The notes below the pieces were generated by a model. The model had not been told where the DNA came from, searched no databases, and worked only from the letters and a program-made list of their open reading frames with translations. From assembly GCA_001464055.1 (NCBI GenBank), contig LNET01000042.1:1-64000 (forward strand): a stretch of 64,000 nt of DNA. The letters are read 5' to 3'. The position numbers and the translations under genes were made by a program. The first letter of the stretch is position 1; the number at the start of each line of letters is the position of its first letter. Below are positions 33,990-41,251 of this stretch, in pieces. Source of the DNA: Burkholderiales bacterium Ga0077543 (GTDB lineage Bacteria; Pseudomonadota; Gammaproteobacteria; Burkholderiales; Burkholderiaceae_C).

Positions 33990-34634
33990 CTAACCCACGT
34001 CCACCGCAGCGCGCTGCGTGCCCGCGGCGGGCGCGGGTGGGGCCAGCTGCCGGCGCAGGCTCCAAGCCCAGGCCAGGCCCAGCACCACCGTCAGCGCCAC
34101 CAGGCCCTGCCCGGTACGCAGCTGGCTTTCCAGCGAATAAGCGTTGCACAGGCGCAGGTTGGTGCTGGCCAGGTAGAAGCCCAGCCAAGCCAGCATGGGC
34201 AGGCCATAGCCCAGGAAGAACAGCTGCACCGCCAGCGGCGCCTGCACCCAGGCCTGGCGCAGCGCGGCGCCGGCCAGCCACAGCGTCAGCACCTTCGCGG
34301 CGTCGGCGCCGGGCAGCACCACGGCGCGGTCCACCAGGGCCGGAATCATCCAGTAGGCGGTGATGCATTGCGCCAGCATGAAGCCGGTCAGGCCGTAGCG
34401 GTTCCAGCGCGCCAGCCCGGCGCCCGTCGCCACGGGCCAGGCCAAGGCGGCACAGGCGCCGGCCGCCACCAGCAGGGGCATCTGCACCAGCATGTGCCAG
34501 ACCATGCTCTGCTCGATCAGCGCGCGCAGCGGCGGCACCGACAGGCCGGCGCCCAGCACCGTCAGCAGCAGGGCCAGCAGCTTCAGGCCCTGGGCGCGGG
34601 CCGGCCGCGCCAAGGCGGTGGCGGCGCGCTTCAT
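33990..34634 (-). CDS. Polytopic membrane protein of the oxidase cluster (CtaG-like candidate)
   Basis: The 214-residue inner-membrane protein has about six predicted helices, including LLALLLTVLGAGLSVPPLRA and the segment MVWHMLVQMPLLVAAG. The HM.....LL arrangement there is reminiscent of CtaG-type oxidase assembly proteins. It overlaps the SCO gene by ATGA and is the last gene of the oxidase operon, so a role in copper delivery or assembly is likely by context. It is shorter than usual caa3-CtaG proteins and the family call is tentative. Confidence 0.65.
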   Translation of the reverse strand: MKRAATALARPARAQGLKLLALLLTVLGAGLSVPPLRALIEQSMVWHMLVQMPLLVAAGACAALAWPVATGAGLARWNRYGLTGFMLAQCITAYWMIPALVDRAVVLPGADAAKVLTLWLAGAALRQAWVQAPLAVQLFFLGYGLPMLAWLGFYLASTNLRLCNAYSLESQLRTGQGLVALTVVLGLAWAWSLRRQLAPPAPAAGTQRAAVDVG

Positions 34635-35359
34635 GGCGGCACCGCGGGCGCTGCGGCAACAGGCGCATCGCGCTGCGCCAGCCTGCGGGCCAGCGCCACG
34701 GCCTGCACGCCTTCGTCCAGGCCCAGGATGCGCACCAGCCGGCCGTCAGGCGTCACCACATGCAGCGCGGCGTTGTGTTCGTACTCGCCCAGCGGCGCAG
34801 GCACCACCATGATGCCGAAGCTGTCCAGCAGCCGGCGCCGGTCACGCGCTTCGGCCAGGCTGGCCAGGTGCCACACGCCGGGCTGCATGCGCATGCGGCG
34901 GGCGTACTCGGCCAGGGCCGGGGGGCGGTCGTGCTCGGGGTCGAAGCTGATCGACAGCAAGCCCACGCGGTCCTGCAGGCCCTGCGCCAGCACCTGTTCC
35001 TGCAACTGCTGGAACACCGTGCCCAGAGACAGGCACAGCGTCTGGCAGCGCGTGTAGACGAAGTCGACGATCCAAACGCGGCCGTCGCGGGCCAGCAGCG
35101 TGTGCAGCGACTCTTCCCGGCCCTGCGCGTCGACGACACGGAAGTCGGGCACCAGGGCCGGCGATTGCGCCACGGCACTTCGGCGCAGGGTTTCGGTGGT
35201 GTAGGCCGTGCCGCCGGCCGTGGCCTGGAAGATGGCCGCCAGCCCGGCCAGCAGCACCCCCAGGCAGGCGGCGAAGCTGCCGATCAGCCCGTCCAGGGGG
35301 TCGGCCGGGGCGGTGGCGCCGGGCGAGCCTGCTGCCGGGGGGCCGGCCATCGCGCTCAT
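34631..35359 (-). CDS. SCO-family copper chaperone
   Basis: The 242-residue protein is anchored by one N-terminal helix (LIGSFAACLGVLLAGLAAIF). It then shows the SCO/thioredoxin-like fold with the copper-binding pair in VDFVYTRCQTLC (CxxxC) and the downstream histidine near EHNAALHVVTPDG. SCO proteins deliver copper to haem-copper oxidases. It follows the cytochrome c gene by one base and overlaps the next membrane gene, fitting an assembly role for the oxidase encoded upstream. Confidence 0.9.
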   Translation of the reverse strand: MSAMAGPPAAGSPGATAPADPLDGLIGSFAACLGVLLAGLAAIFQATAGGTAYTTETLRRSAVAQSPALVPDFRVVDAQGREESLHTLLARDGRVWIVDFVYTRCQTLCLSLGTVFQQLQEQVLAQGLQDRVGLLSISFDPEHDRPPALAEYARRMRMQPGVWHLASLAEARDRRRLLDSFGIMVVPAPLGEYEHNAALHVVTPDGRLVRILGLDEGVQAVALARRLAQRDAPVAAAPAVPP

Positions 35360-35360
35360 T

Positions 35361-36020
35361 TCAGGGCGCCAGCGCCTTCAGCGCCGCGCCGCCGTCGTAA
35401 GGGCCGGTCTGGTCCTTCGTGGCCTCGCGCTGGGCCTTCACCGCCGCGGGCGTCACGGCCGGCGCCTGGTTGCCCCAGTCGCTGCGGATGTAGGTGAGCA
35501 CGGCCGCGATCTCTTCGTCGGCCAGGGTGCCGAAGGCCGGCATCACGCCTTTATAGGTGTTGCCCTTGACCACGAGTTCGCCCTGCACCCCGTGCAGCAG
35601 GATGCTGATCAGCACCTTCTCGCTGCCCACCACCCATTCGGCCCCGGCCAGCGGCGGGAACACCCCCGCCACGCCCAGCCCGCTGGCCTGGTGGCAGGCG
35701 GCGCACTTCGCGCCGTAGAGCTGCTTGCCGTCCACTGCCGGCGCAGCGCCGTCGTTTGGCACGGGCGGGCGCAGCAGGCTCACCGTGCGCTGGTCGCCGT
35801 AGGCCGAAGACTCGCCCGAAGGCGTGGCCACGATGTAGAACGCGCCCCACATGCCCATGGCGCCCAGGAACATGATGAAGAACCAGGGCAGCGGGTGAAC
35901 CTTCTCGTCGGGGTCAGGCTTCTCACGGCGCATGGCCGCGAACTCGCTGTCGCTGAAGTCCGGCGTCTCGGAGCCGGGGCGGGGCAGGCCCGCGTCGGGA
36001 CCAGGCTTCTTCGTGGCCAT
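35361..36020 (-). CDS. Monohaem cytochrome c subunit of cbb3-like oxidase
   Basis: The 219-residue protein has an N-terminal soluble stretch, one membrane helix (LPWFFIMFLGAMGMWGAFYI), then a cytochrome c domain with a single haem site CAACH, GVAGVFPPLAG and the methionine ligand region KGVMPAFG. It occupies the CcoP position but binds one haem, whereas classical CcoP binds two. Its ATG begins directly at the stop of subunit II. The start MATKKPGPDAG was chosen because upstream frame is occupied by that gene. Confidence 0.9.
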   Translation of the reverse strand: MATKKPGPDAGLPRPGSETPDFSDSEFAAMRREKPDPDEKVHPLPWFFIMFLGAMGMWGAFYIVATPSGESSAYGDQRTVSLLRPPVPNDGAAPAVDGKQLYGAKCAACHQASGLGVAGVFPPLAGAEWVVGSEKVLISILLHGVQGELVVKGNTYKGVMPAFGTLADEEIAAVLTYIRSDWGNQAPAVTPAAVKAQREATKDQTGPYDGGAALKALAP

Positions 36021-36661
36021 CAGCGCGGTGCCCTTCGGTTCACGGCCGGGTCGTCCTCGGCCTTCAGCGCGGGATAGGTGCGGTCCAGCGAGATCAAATA
36101 CTCCACCAGCGCCAGCGCCTCGGGCTTGGCCACCACCACCTGCCCGGGCCGGGCGAAGGCCGGCGGCAGGTTCACCACCACGTCGCCCGGCAGCGCGGCG
36201 CCCTGGCGCACTTCGAACATGTACGGGTAGGCCGGCATGGTCGAACCCGGCGTGTAGGCGCGGGGTGCGTAAAGGTGGCCCAGGTGCCAGTCGCGGCTGG
36301 GTTGGCGCGCGCCGATGTTCAGCAGGTCGGGGCCGGTGCGCATGGTGCCCAGCAGGTGCGGGGTGTCGTAGGCGTAGTCGGCCGCAATCGAGGCCCGGCC
36401 CCAACCGCGCAGCGCGTCGGGGGCCTGCGCGATGTCGCGCGGCTGCTGCGAATGGCAATAGAGGCAGCCGTTGGCGATGTACACCTGCCGGCCCTTCAGC
36501 TGCACTTCGGTGTAGGGCTTCAGGCCCGGCGGTGGTTGGGTGTCCTTCAACAGCACGTAGGGCATCACCACCAGCAGCGCGGTGGCGGCCGACAGGATGA
36601 CCATCGAACCCACGACGAGGCGCAGCTCGTCCATCTCGAACTTGCCCATGCCGAAGCTCAT
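36020..36661 (-). CDS. ccoO: Cytochrome c oxidase cbb3-type subunit II (monohaem)
   Basis: The 213-residue protein has one N-terminal anchor helix (LVVGSMVILSAATALLVVMP) and a CcoO-like domain with ANGCLYCHSQQPRD holding the c-type haem. DWHLGHLYAPRAYTPGSTMP follows, containing the Met/His region conserved in CcoO and FixO. It starts in an ATGA overlap with the end of subunit I and runs directly into the cytochrome c gene. Electron flow would be from soluble cytochrome c through these haems to subunit I. Confidence 0.92.
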   Translation of the reverse strand: MSFGMGKFEMDELRLVVGSMVILSAATALLVVMPYVLLKDTQPPPGLKPYTEVQLKGRQVYIANGCLYCHSQQPRDIAQAPDALRGWGRASIAADYAYDTPHLLGTMRTGPDLLNIGARQPSRDWHLGHLYAPRAYTPGSTMPAYPYMFEVRQGAALPGDVVVNLPPAFARPGQVVVAKPEALALVEYLISLDRTYPALKAEDDPAVNRRAPR

Positions 36662-38331
36662 GCTGCCACCCCGCGGGCGGCAACGGGCTGTGCGGCGGCG
36701 CCGGCCTTGTCAGGCGAGCCCAGCAGTGCCGCACCCAGCCGCCGTGGCCCGAACTTCCAGCCCATCATGAAGAAGTGCAGCGCGAACACCAGGTGGCCCA
36801 GCGTCATCAAGGCCCCGCCGACGGACCGCGCCTGCAGGTACGGGATCGTGAGCGTCACGCTGTCCATGAACGGGATGTCCTTGTCCAGCATGGCCAGGCC
36901 CTGGTACCAGCCGCCGAAGGACAGGCCGACGAAGTAGACCCCGAAGCCGCCCACCACCAGCCAGAAGTGCGCCGAGATCATCCAGGGGTACGGCCATTCC
37001 CACTTCATCACCCGCGGCATGATGAAGTAGATGGCTCCGAACATCACCATCGAGAAGAAGCCGTACAGGCCCAGGTGGGCGTGCGCCACCGTGTAGTGGG
37101 TGAAGTGGGTGATGGTGTTCACCGAGCGCAGCGCCTGCAGCGAACCCTGCACCGAGGCGGCCGTGTACATCATCGCGCCCAGCACGATGAATCGCAGCGT
37201 GGGCGAATACAGCAGCGCGCGGAAGTTGCCCAGCACCGTGAGATGCTGGTTGATGGCCACGGCCAGCACCGGCACGATCATCATCATGCTCTGCACGATG
37301 CTGATGGTGATCAGCCAGGAAGGCACCGGCCCGCCGATGAGGTGGTGCCCGCCGACCTGGCTGTAGAAGAAGGCCAGCGACCAGAAGCCCAGCAGGCTGA
37401 GGTTGTAGCTGTGGATGGGCTTGCCCAGCACCTTCGGGATGAAGTAGTAGGCCGCGGCCAGCCCCAGCGGCGTGAACCACAGCCCCAGCGCGTTGTGGCC
37501 GTACCACCAGTTCATCGTGGCCTGCTGCACGCCGAAGTGCAGGTCGGGCCAGTTGCCGATGAGGAACAGGATGGGAAACCACAGCAAGCCGGCCGCGATG
37601 TACCAGACCGACACGTACAAGTGCGCCACCTTGCGCCGCAGCAGCGTCAACCACATCGGGAAACCCACCAGCGCGCCGCCGATGACCAGCAGGATGTCGA
37701 TCTTCCAGGGGTATTCCAGCCACTCCAGGCCGTCGGAGTAGCCCAGCGCCAGGGCCACCGTGCCGGCGGTGATGCCCACCGTCCACAGCGCCCCGCCCAC
37801 CAGCGCGTACCTCGCGCCAACCAGTTCGGTCTTCAGCAGCCGCGGAATCAGCCACAGAGCCACGCCGATGCCGGCCATCGAGCACCAGCCGTAGGCCACC
37901 AGGTTCAGGTGGATGGGCCTGATGCGGCCGAAGGTGAGCCAGGCCTGGTCCACCAGCCAGTCTGGCGCGTGCATCTTGATCGAGGCCACCAGCCCGGCCA
38001 CCGAAGCCAGGACCAGCCAGACCACGGCCATCGTCAGGCACACGCCCACCACCAATGAGCTGCTCTGGTCGGCGCGCAGCCTTGTCGCCACCTCCTGCGC
38101 ATTGCGCTGGGTGTTGACCTGCGATGGGTCCATGGCCTGCTGCAGGCTGCCGCGCTGGGTTTGCGTGGCGGCAGGGTCTTCGACCTTGCCGACCTCGTCG
38201 CTGTCGAAGATCTGCACCGCGGCGGCACCGCCGCTGCCGAACAGGCCCTTGGCCATCGAGGCGATGAAAACGAACAGTGCCAGCACCGACAGGATGAAGG
38301 TGCCCAGCAGAACACTGACGGTCAGATCCAT
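36658..38331 (-). CDS. ccoN: cbb3-like oxidase catalytic subunit I with extra N-terminal segment
   Basis: The 557-residue protein has about 13 helices and haem-copper oxidase ligands: RIRPIHLNLVAYGW (low-spin haem), WWYGHNALGLWFTP (CuB), VGGHHLIGGPVPSW (CuB pair) and THYTVAHAHLGLYGFF (haem ligands). These place it in the C (cbb3) class. Residues 1-60 add a helix and then KGLFGSGGAAAVQIFDSDEV, which resembles the small assembly protein CcoS, so the gene may be a CcoS-CcoN fusion. The start MDLTVSVLLGTF was chosen as the first ATG giving that helix. It heads a five-gene operon. No FNR-type TTGAT-N4-ATCAA box was found upstream. Confidence 0.9.
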   Translation of the reverse strand: MDLTVSVLLGTFILSVLALFVFIASMAKGLFGSGGAAAVQIFDSDEVGKVEDPAATQTQRGSLQQAMDPSQVNTQRNAQEVATRLRADQSSSLVVGVCLTMAVVWLVLASVAGLVASIKMHAPDWLVDQAWLTFGRIRPIHLNLVAYGWCSMAGIGVALWLIPRLLKTELVGARYALVGGALWTVGITAGTVALALGYSDGLEWLEYPWKIDILLVIGGALVGFPMWLTLLRRKVAHLYVSVWYIAAGLLWFPILFLIGNWPDLHFGVQQATMNWWYGHNALGLWFTPLGLAAAYYFIPKVLGKPIHSYNLSLLGFWSLAFFYSQVGGHHLIGGPVPSWLITISIVQSMMMIVPVLAVAINQHLTVLGNFRALLYSPTLRFIVLGAMMYTAASVQGSLQALRSVNTITHFTHYTVAHAHLGLYGFFSMVMFGAIYFIMPRVMKWEWPYPWMISAHFWLVVGGFGVYFVGLSFGGWYQGLAMLDKDIPFMDSVTLTIPYLQARSVGGALMTLGHLVFALHFFMMGWKFGPRRLGAALLGSPDKAGAAAQPVAARGVAA

Positions 38332-38475
38332 GGGGGATTGCTTTTCGTGGGAACGCGTGGCACCCCCCGATGGCGGCACCGCTGCGCATGCTGGCAGCAC
38401 GCGGCCGGCCCTGTGGCATTGGGGTTATCTCAGGGCCGGCGAAGGGCCGGTTCGGCACAAACGTTGCCGAACCCC

Positions 38476-38694
38476 AAACGACGCTGAATCGCTTCTGACT
38501 CACCGTCGGCGGCAGGCACCGGCGCTGCTGGCTTCCATGGTTCGGCGGCCTGGCGCTTCGAGTTCAGGCCGGGGCTGTCCTTCTTCGGCGAGGTGAACAA
38601 GCTCAGCGACGAACGGCCCTGCAGTTCCAGTTCGGCCGACCCGGTCAGCGGCGTGGGGCGCCATTTCTTTGCCGGGGTGCGGGCGAACTTCTGA
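38476..38694 (+). pseudogene. TonB-dependent receptor C-terminal relic
   Basis: A plus-strand frame reads AAWRFEFRPGLSFFGEVNKL, then SDERP, and ends GRHFFAGVRANF followed by TGA at 38692. The pattern (strand, FxEVNNLSDE turn, strand, terminal aromatic residue) is that of the last two strands of a TonB-dependent receptor barrel. No start or upstream barrel is present, as a stop lies in frame shortly before. It lies convergent to egtD and is probably the last trace of a deleted receptor gene. This explains most of the 381-base gap between the oxidase operon and egtD. Confidence 0.4.
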
Positions 38695-38712
38695 ACGCCC
38701 TGGCCGGCGTGC

Positions 38713-39702
38713 TCAGCTGGCCAGGAACACCGCGAACCAGCCGCGTTCGTCGCTGAAGCGGCGAACGCTGCTGAAACCCGCTTCGCGCAGCAGGGACTCG
38801 AAGGCGGCCGGCTGCCACTTCGCCGAGTTCTCGGTGTGGATGCGTTCGCCGGCCGTGAAATGACGGTGGCCGCCCGGCCAACGCACGTCGACGCTGTGGC
38901 GCGCCTGCAGGTGCATTTCGATGCGCGACTGCTGCGCGTTGAACAGCGCCACGTGCTGCCAGCCCCGAGGCTGGAAATTGCTGCCCAGCAGCCGGTTCAG
39001 GTGGCTCAGCAGGTTCAGGTTGAAGGCCGCGGTGACACCGAGTTCGTCGTCGTAGGCCGGCTCCAGGATGTCGGCCGATTTCAACAGGTCCACACCGATG
39101 AGCAGCGCACCACCGGCGGCCACGGCGCGGGCTTCACGCAGCAGGCGCAGTGCGGCCGGCGGGTCGAAGTTGCCGATCGACGAGCCGGGATAGAAGACGA
39201 GTGAACGGCCGCCGCCCTTTCGATCGGGGTCAGCCAGCACATCGGCCGGCAGGTCCAGCCGCGTGGAAAAGTCCTGTCCCACGCCCAGCATCTGGATGCT
39301 TGGGTGTTCGAGTTGCAGCTTGTCGAGCACGCCACGCAGGTAGTCGACGGAGATGTCCACGGCCACATAACGGCTGGGCTGCAGTGCAGGAAACAGCCTT
39401 GCCGCCTTGGCGCAGCTGCCCGCGCCCAGGTCGACCAGGGTCGGCCGCGGCCCGGTGGCGCCGAGCGCAGCGTCGGCAATGGCCGGCAGGTGCCGCGCCA
39501 GGATGGCGGCCTCGGTGCGCGTGGGGTAGTACTCGGGCAGTTCGGTGATGGCGTCGAACAAGCGCGAGCCCAGGGCGTCGTAGAAGAACTTGGGCGACAC
39601 CGAAGCCGGCGTGGCCAGCAGGCCGGCAGCGGCCTCGGCCGCCAGGGCGGTGTGACGGGCCAACGGGCCTTCGTCCACCTGGATGAAACGTGCTGAGCTC
39701 AT
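38713..39702 (-). CDS. egtD: L-histidine N-alpha-methyltransferase (ergothioneine pathway)
   Basis: This 329-residue SAM-dependent methyltransferase converts histidine to hercynine, the first step of ergothioneine synthesis. Seen are the family opening SPKFFYDALGSRLFDAITEL followed by PEYYPTRTEAAIL, the SAM motif LVDLGAGSCAKAARL, VFYPGSSIGNFDP and the C-terminal TENSAKW segment. ATG at 39702 was taken as start; a TTG precedes it by one codon. No egtB neighbour is present in the window. It is transcribed divergently from the VIT-family gene. Confidence 0.93.
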   Translation of the reverse strand: MSSARFIQVDEGPLARHTALAAEAAAGLLATPASVSPKFFYDALGSRLFDAITELPEYYPTRTEAAILARHLPAIADAALGATGPRPTLVDLGAGSCAKAARLFPALQPSRYVAVDISVDYLRGVLDKLQLEHPSIQMLGVGQDFSTRLDLPADVLADPDRKGGGRSLVFYPGSSIGNFDPPAALRLLREARAVAAGGALLIGVDLLKSADILEPAYDDELGVTAAFNLNLLSHLNRLLGSNFQPRGWQHVALFNAQQSRIEMHLQARHSVDVRWPGGHRHFTAGERIHTENSAKWQPAAFESLLREAGFSSVRRFSDERGWFAVFLAS

Positions 39703-39810
39703 CAAAACACTCTACCAGTGCGCCTTGCTTGAGCGTGAACGCAGGTTTCTGGTCGCGCAGTAGGCGGCCGCCTACAGCTGGCGTTCAGCTTCATGCAGTA
39801 GAACAGGGGC

Positions 39811-40515
39811 ATGCCCAGAAGCATCACGAAACACCTGGAACGCCATCGCAGCGACCGCATCGGCTGGCTGCGCGCGGCCGTGCTGGGCGCCAACGACGGC
39901 ATCGTTTCCACCGCCAGCCTGATGATCGGCGTGGCCGCCGCGGGCGCCGGCACCGAGGGCGTGCTGACCAGCGGCGTGGCCGGCCTGGTGGCCGGGGCGA
40001 TGTCGATGGCAGCGGGCGAATACGTGTCGGTGCACAGCCAGGCCGACACCGAAAGCGCCGACCTGGTCCGCGAAAGCGCGGAGCTCAGCACCGACCCGGT
40101 GGCCGAACACCGGGAACTGCAGGCCATCTACGTCGGCCGCGGCCTGGAACCGGCGCTGGCCGCCACCGTGGCCCAGCAGCTGATGAAGCACGATGCGCTG
40201 GGAGCGCATGCGCGCGACGAGCTCGGCATCTCCACCACGCTCAGCGCCCGGCCGGTGCAGGCGGCCCTGGCCTCGGCCGGCAGCTTTGCGGTGGGCGCTG
40301 CCCTGCCCCTGGCCGTGGGCTGGGGGGCGCCCCAGGCCGGGCTGGCCTGGTGGGTGGCGGGCACGGCGCTGGTGTTCCTGGCGGCATTGGGTGCACTGGC
40401 GGCGCGGGCCGGGGGCGCACCGTTGTGGCGTGCTGCAGGCCGGGTGACGATCTGGGGCGCGCTCGCCATGGGCATCACGGCTGCGGCGGGCCTGCTGTTC
40501 GGCGCGGTGGCCTGA
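39811..40515 (+). CDS. VIT/CCC1-family metal transporter
   Basis: The 234-residue membrane protein begins like the family (HLERHRSDRIGWLRAAVLGA, then NDGIVSTASLMIGVAAAG). AGAMSMAAGEYVSV follows, and a cytoplasmic acidic/helical segment lies between helices 2 and 3. Plant and yeast VIT1/CCC1 export Fe2+ or Mn2+ from the cytoplasm, and bacterial versions likely do the same. About five helices are visible. It has its own promoter region shared with egtD. The metal is inferred from the family. Confidence 0.9.
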   Translation: MPRSITKHLERHRSDRIGWLRAAVLGANDGIVSTASLMIGVAAAGAGTEGVLTSGVAGLVAGAMSMAAGEYVSVHSQADTESADLVRESAELSTDPVAEHRELQAIYVGRGLEPALAATVAQQLMKHDALGAHARDELGISTTLSARPVQAALASAGSFAVGAALPLAVGWGAPQAGLAWWVAGTALVFLAALGALAARAGGAPLWRAAGRVTIWGALAMGITAAAGLLFGAVA

Positions 40516-40536
40516 CTTCCGTACGCCCGGGCGTCC

Positions 40537-40558
40537 GCCGGCCCGGGGGAAGGCCGGC
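40537..40558 (+). terminator. GC-rich hairpin after the VIT-family gene
   Basis: GCCGGCC (40537-40543) and GGCCGGC (40552-40558) form a perfect seven-base stem with an eight-base loop, 22 bases after the VIT-family stop. Only TT follows, so it is a weak candidate for an intrinsic terminator or a 3'-end stabilising hairpin. Confidence 0.35.
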
Positions 40559-40726
40559 TTCAGGACCCGCTTCTTCCTGTGTTCACCGGCCCTTCGCGCA
40601 CACGCGGTCCAACGCCCTTTCCGCTCAGGCCGTCCACTATGTCTCGCTGAGCCTGTGATTCAGCCGGCGCCTGCACGCGCGAAGGCACAGAATCTGCAAG
40701 CGCCCTGCGCGACCCCGTTGCCGACC

Positions 40727-41251
40727 ATGCTGCCCGCCACCGACACCGCCACCCCCATTCCGCTGGTCGAGGTGCCCTGCGTGCTGGACATCGAGGCCTC
40801 GGGCTTCGGGCGCAACAGCTACCCCATCGAGATCGGCTACGTGCTGCCCGACGGCCGCTCGCGCTGCACCCTCATTCGCCCGGCCGCGCACTGGACCCAC
40901 TGGGACAGCGAAGCCGAAGCGCTGCACGGTATCAGCCGCAGCAAGCTGCTGCGCCACGGCCGCGCCGTGGCCGAGGTGGCGCAGGCCCTGAACGACGACC
41001 TCACCGGCCGCACCGTCTACTGCGACGGCTGGGCCCACGACTACGCCTGGCTCGGCGCGCTGTTCGAAGAAGCCGGCCTGCGCCCGCACTTCAAGCTGGA
41101 AACCGTGGGCCGGCTGCTCGACGAGCGGCGCCTGTCGCACCTGGGCGAGGCACGCGCCAGCGCCAGCGCCGAACTCGGCCTGAGCCGGCATCGCGCCAGC
41201 AACGACGCCCGCGTGCTGCAGCGGGCGCTGGCGCGGCTGGCCTTGTCCTGA
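40727..41251 (+). CDS. 3'-5' exonuclease (DEDD, RNase T-like)
   Basis: This 174-residue protein shows the DEDD exonuclease pattern: VLDIEASGFG (Asp and Glu), EALHGISRSKLL, CDGWAHDYAWL (third Asp) and HRASNDARVL (His and last Asp). It is a compact single-domain exonuclease of the DnaQ/RNase T superfamily, which trims DNA or RNA 3' ends with two metal ions. The ATG at 40727 gives a start 15 residues before motif I; an upstream ATG at 40655 adds a non-conserved tail. Its TGA abuts the convergent stop of the PEP-CTERM gene with no gap. Confidence 0.85.
   Translation: MLPATDTATPIPLVEVPCVLDIEASGFGRNSYPIEIGYVLPDGRSRCTLIRPAAHWTHWDSEAEALHGISRSKLLRHGRAVAEVAQALNDDLTGRTVYCDGWAHDYAWLGALFEEAGLRPHFKLETVGRLLDERRLSHLGEARASASAELGLSRHRASNDARVLQRALARLALS

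Noticed and set aside
38332..38475. FNR/ANR box upstream of the cbb3-like operon
   Set aside because: No TTGAT-N4-ATCAA or close variant was found in the upstream sequence.
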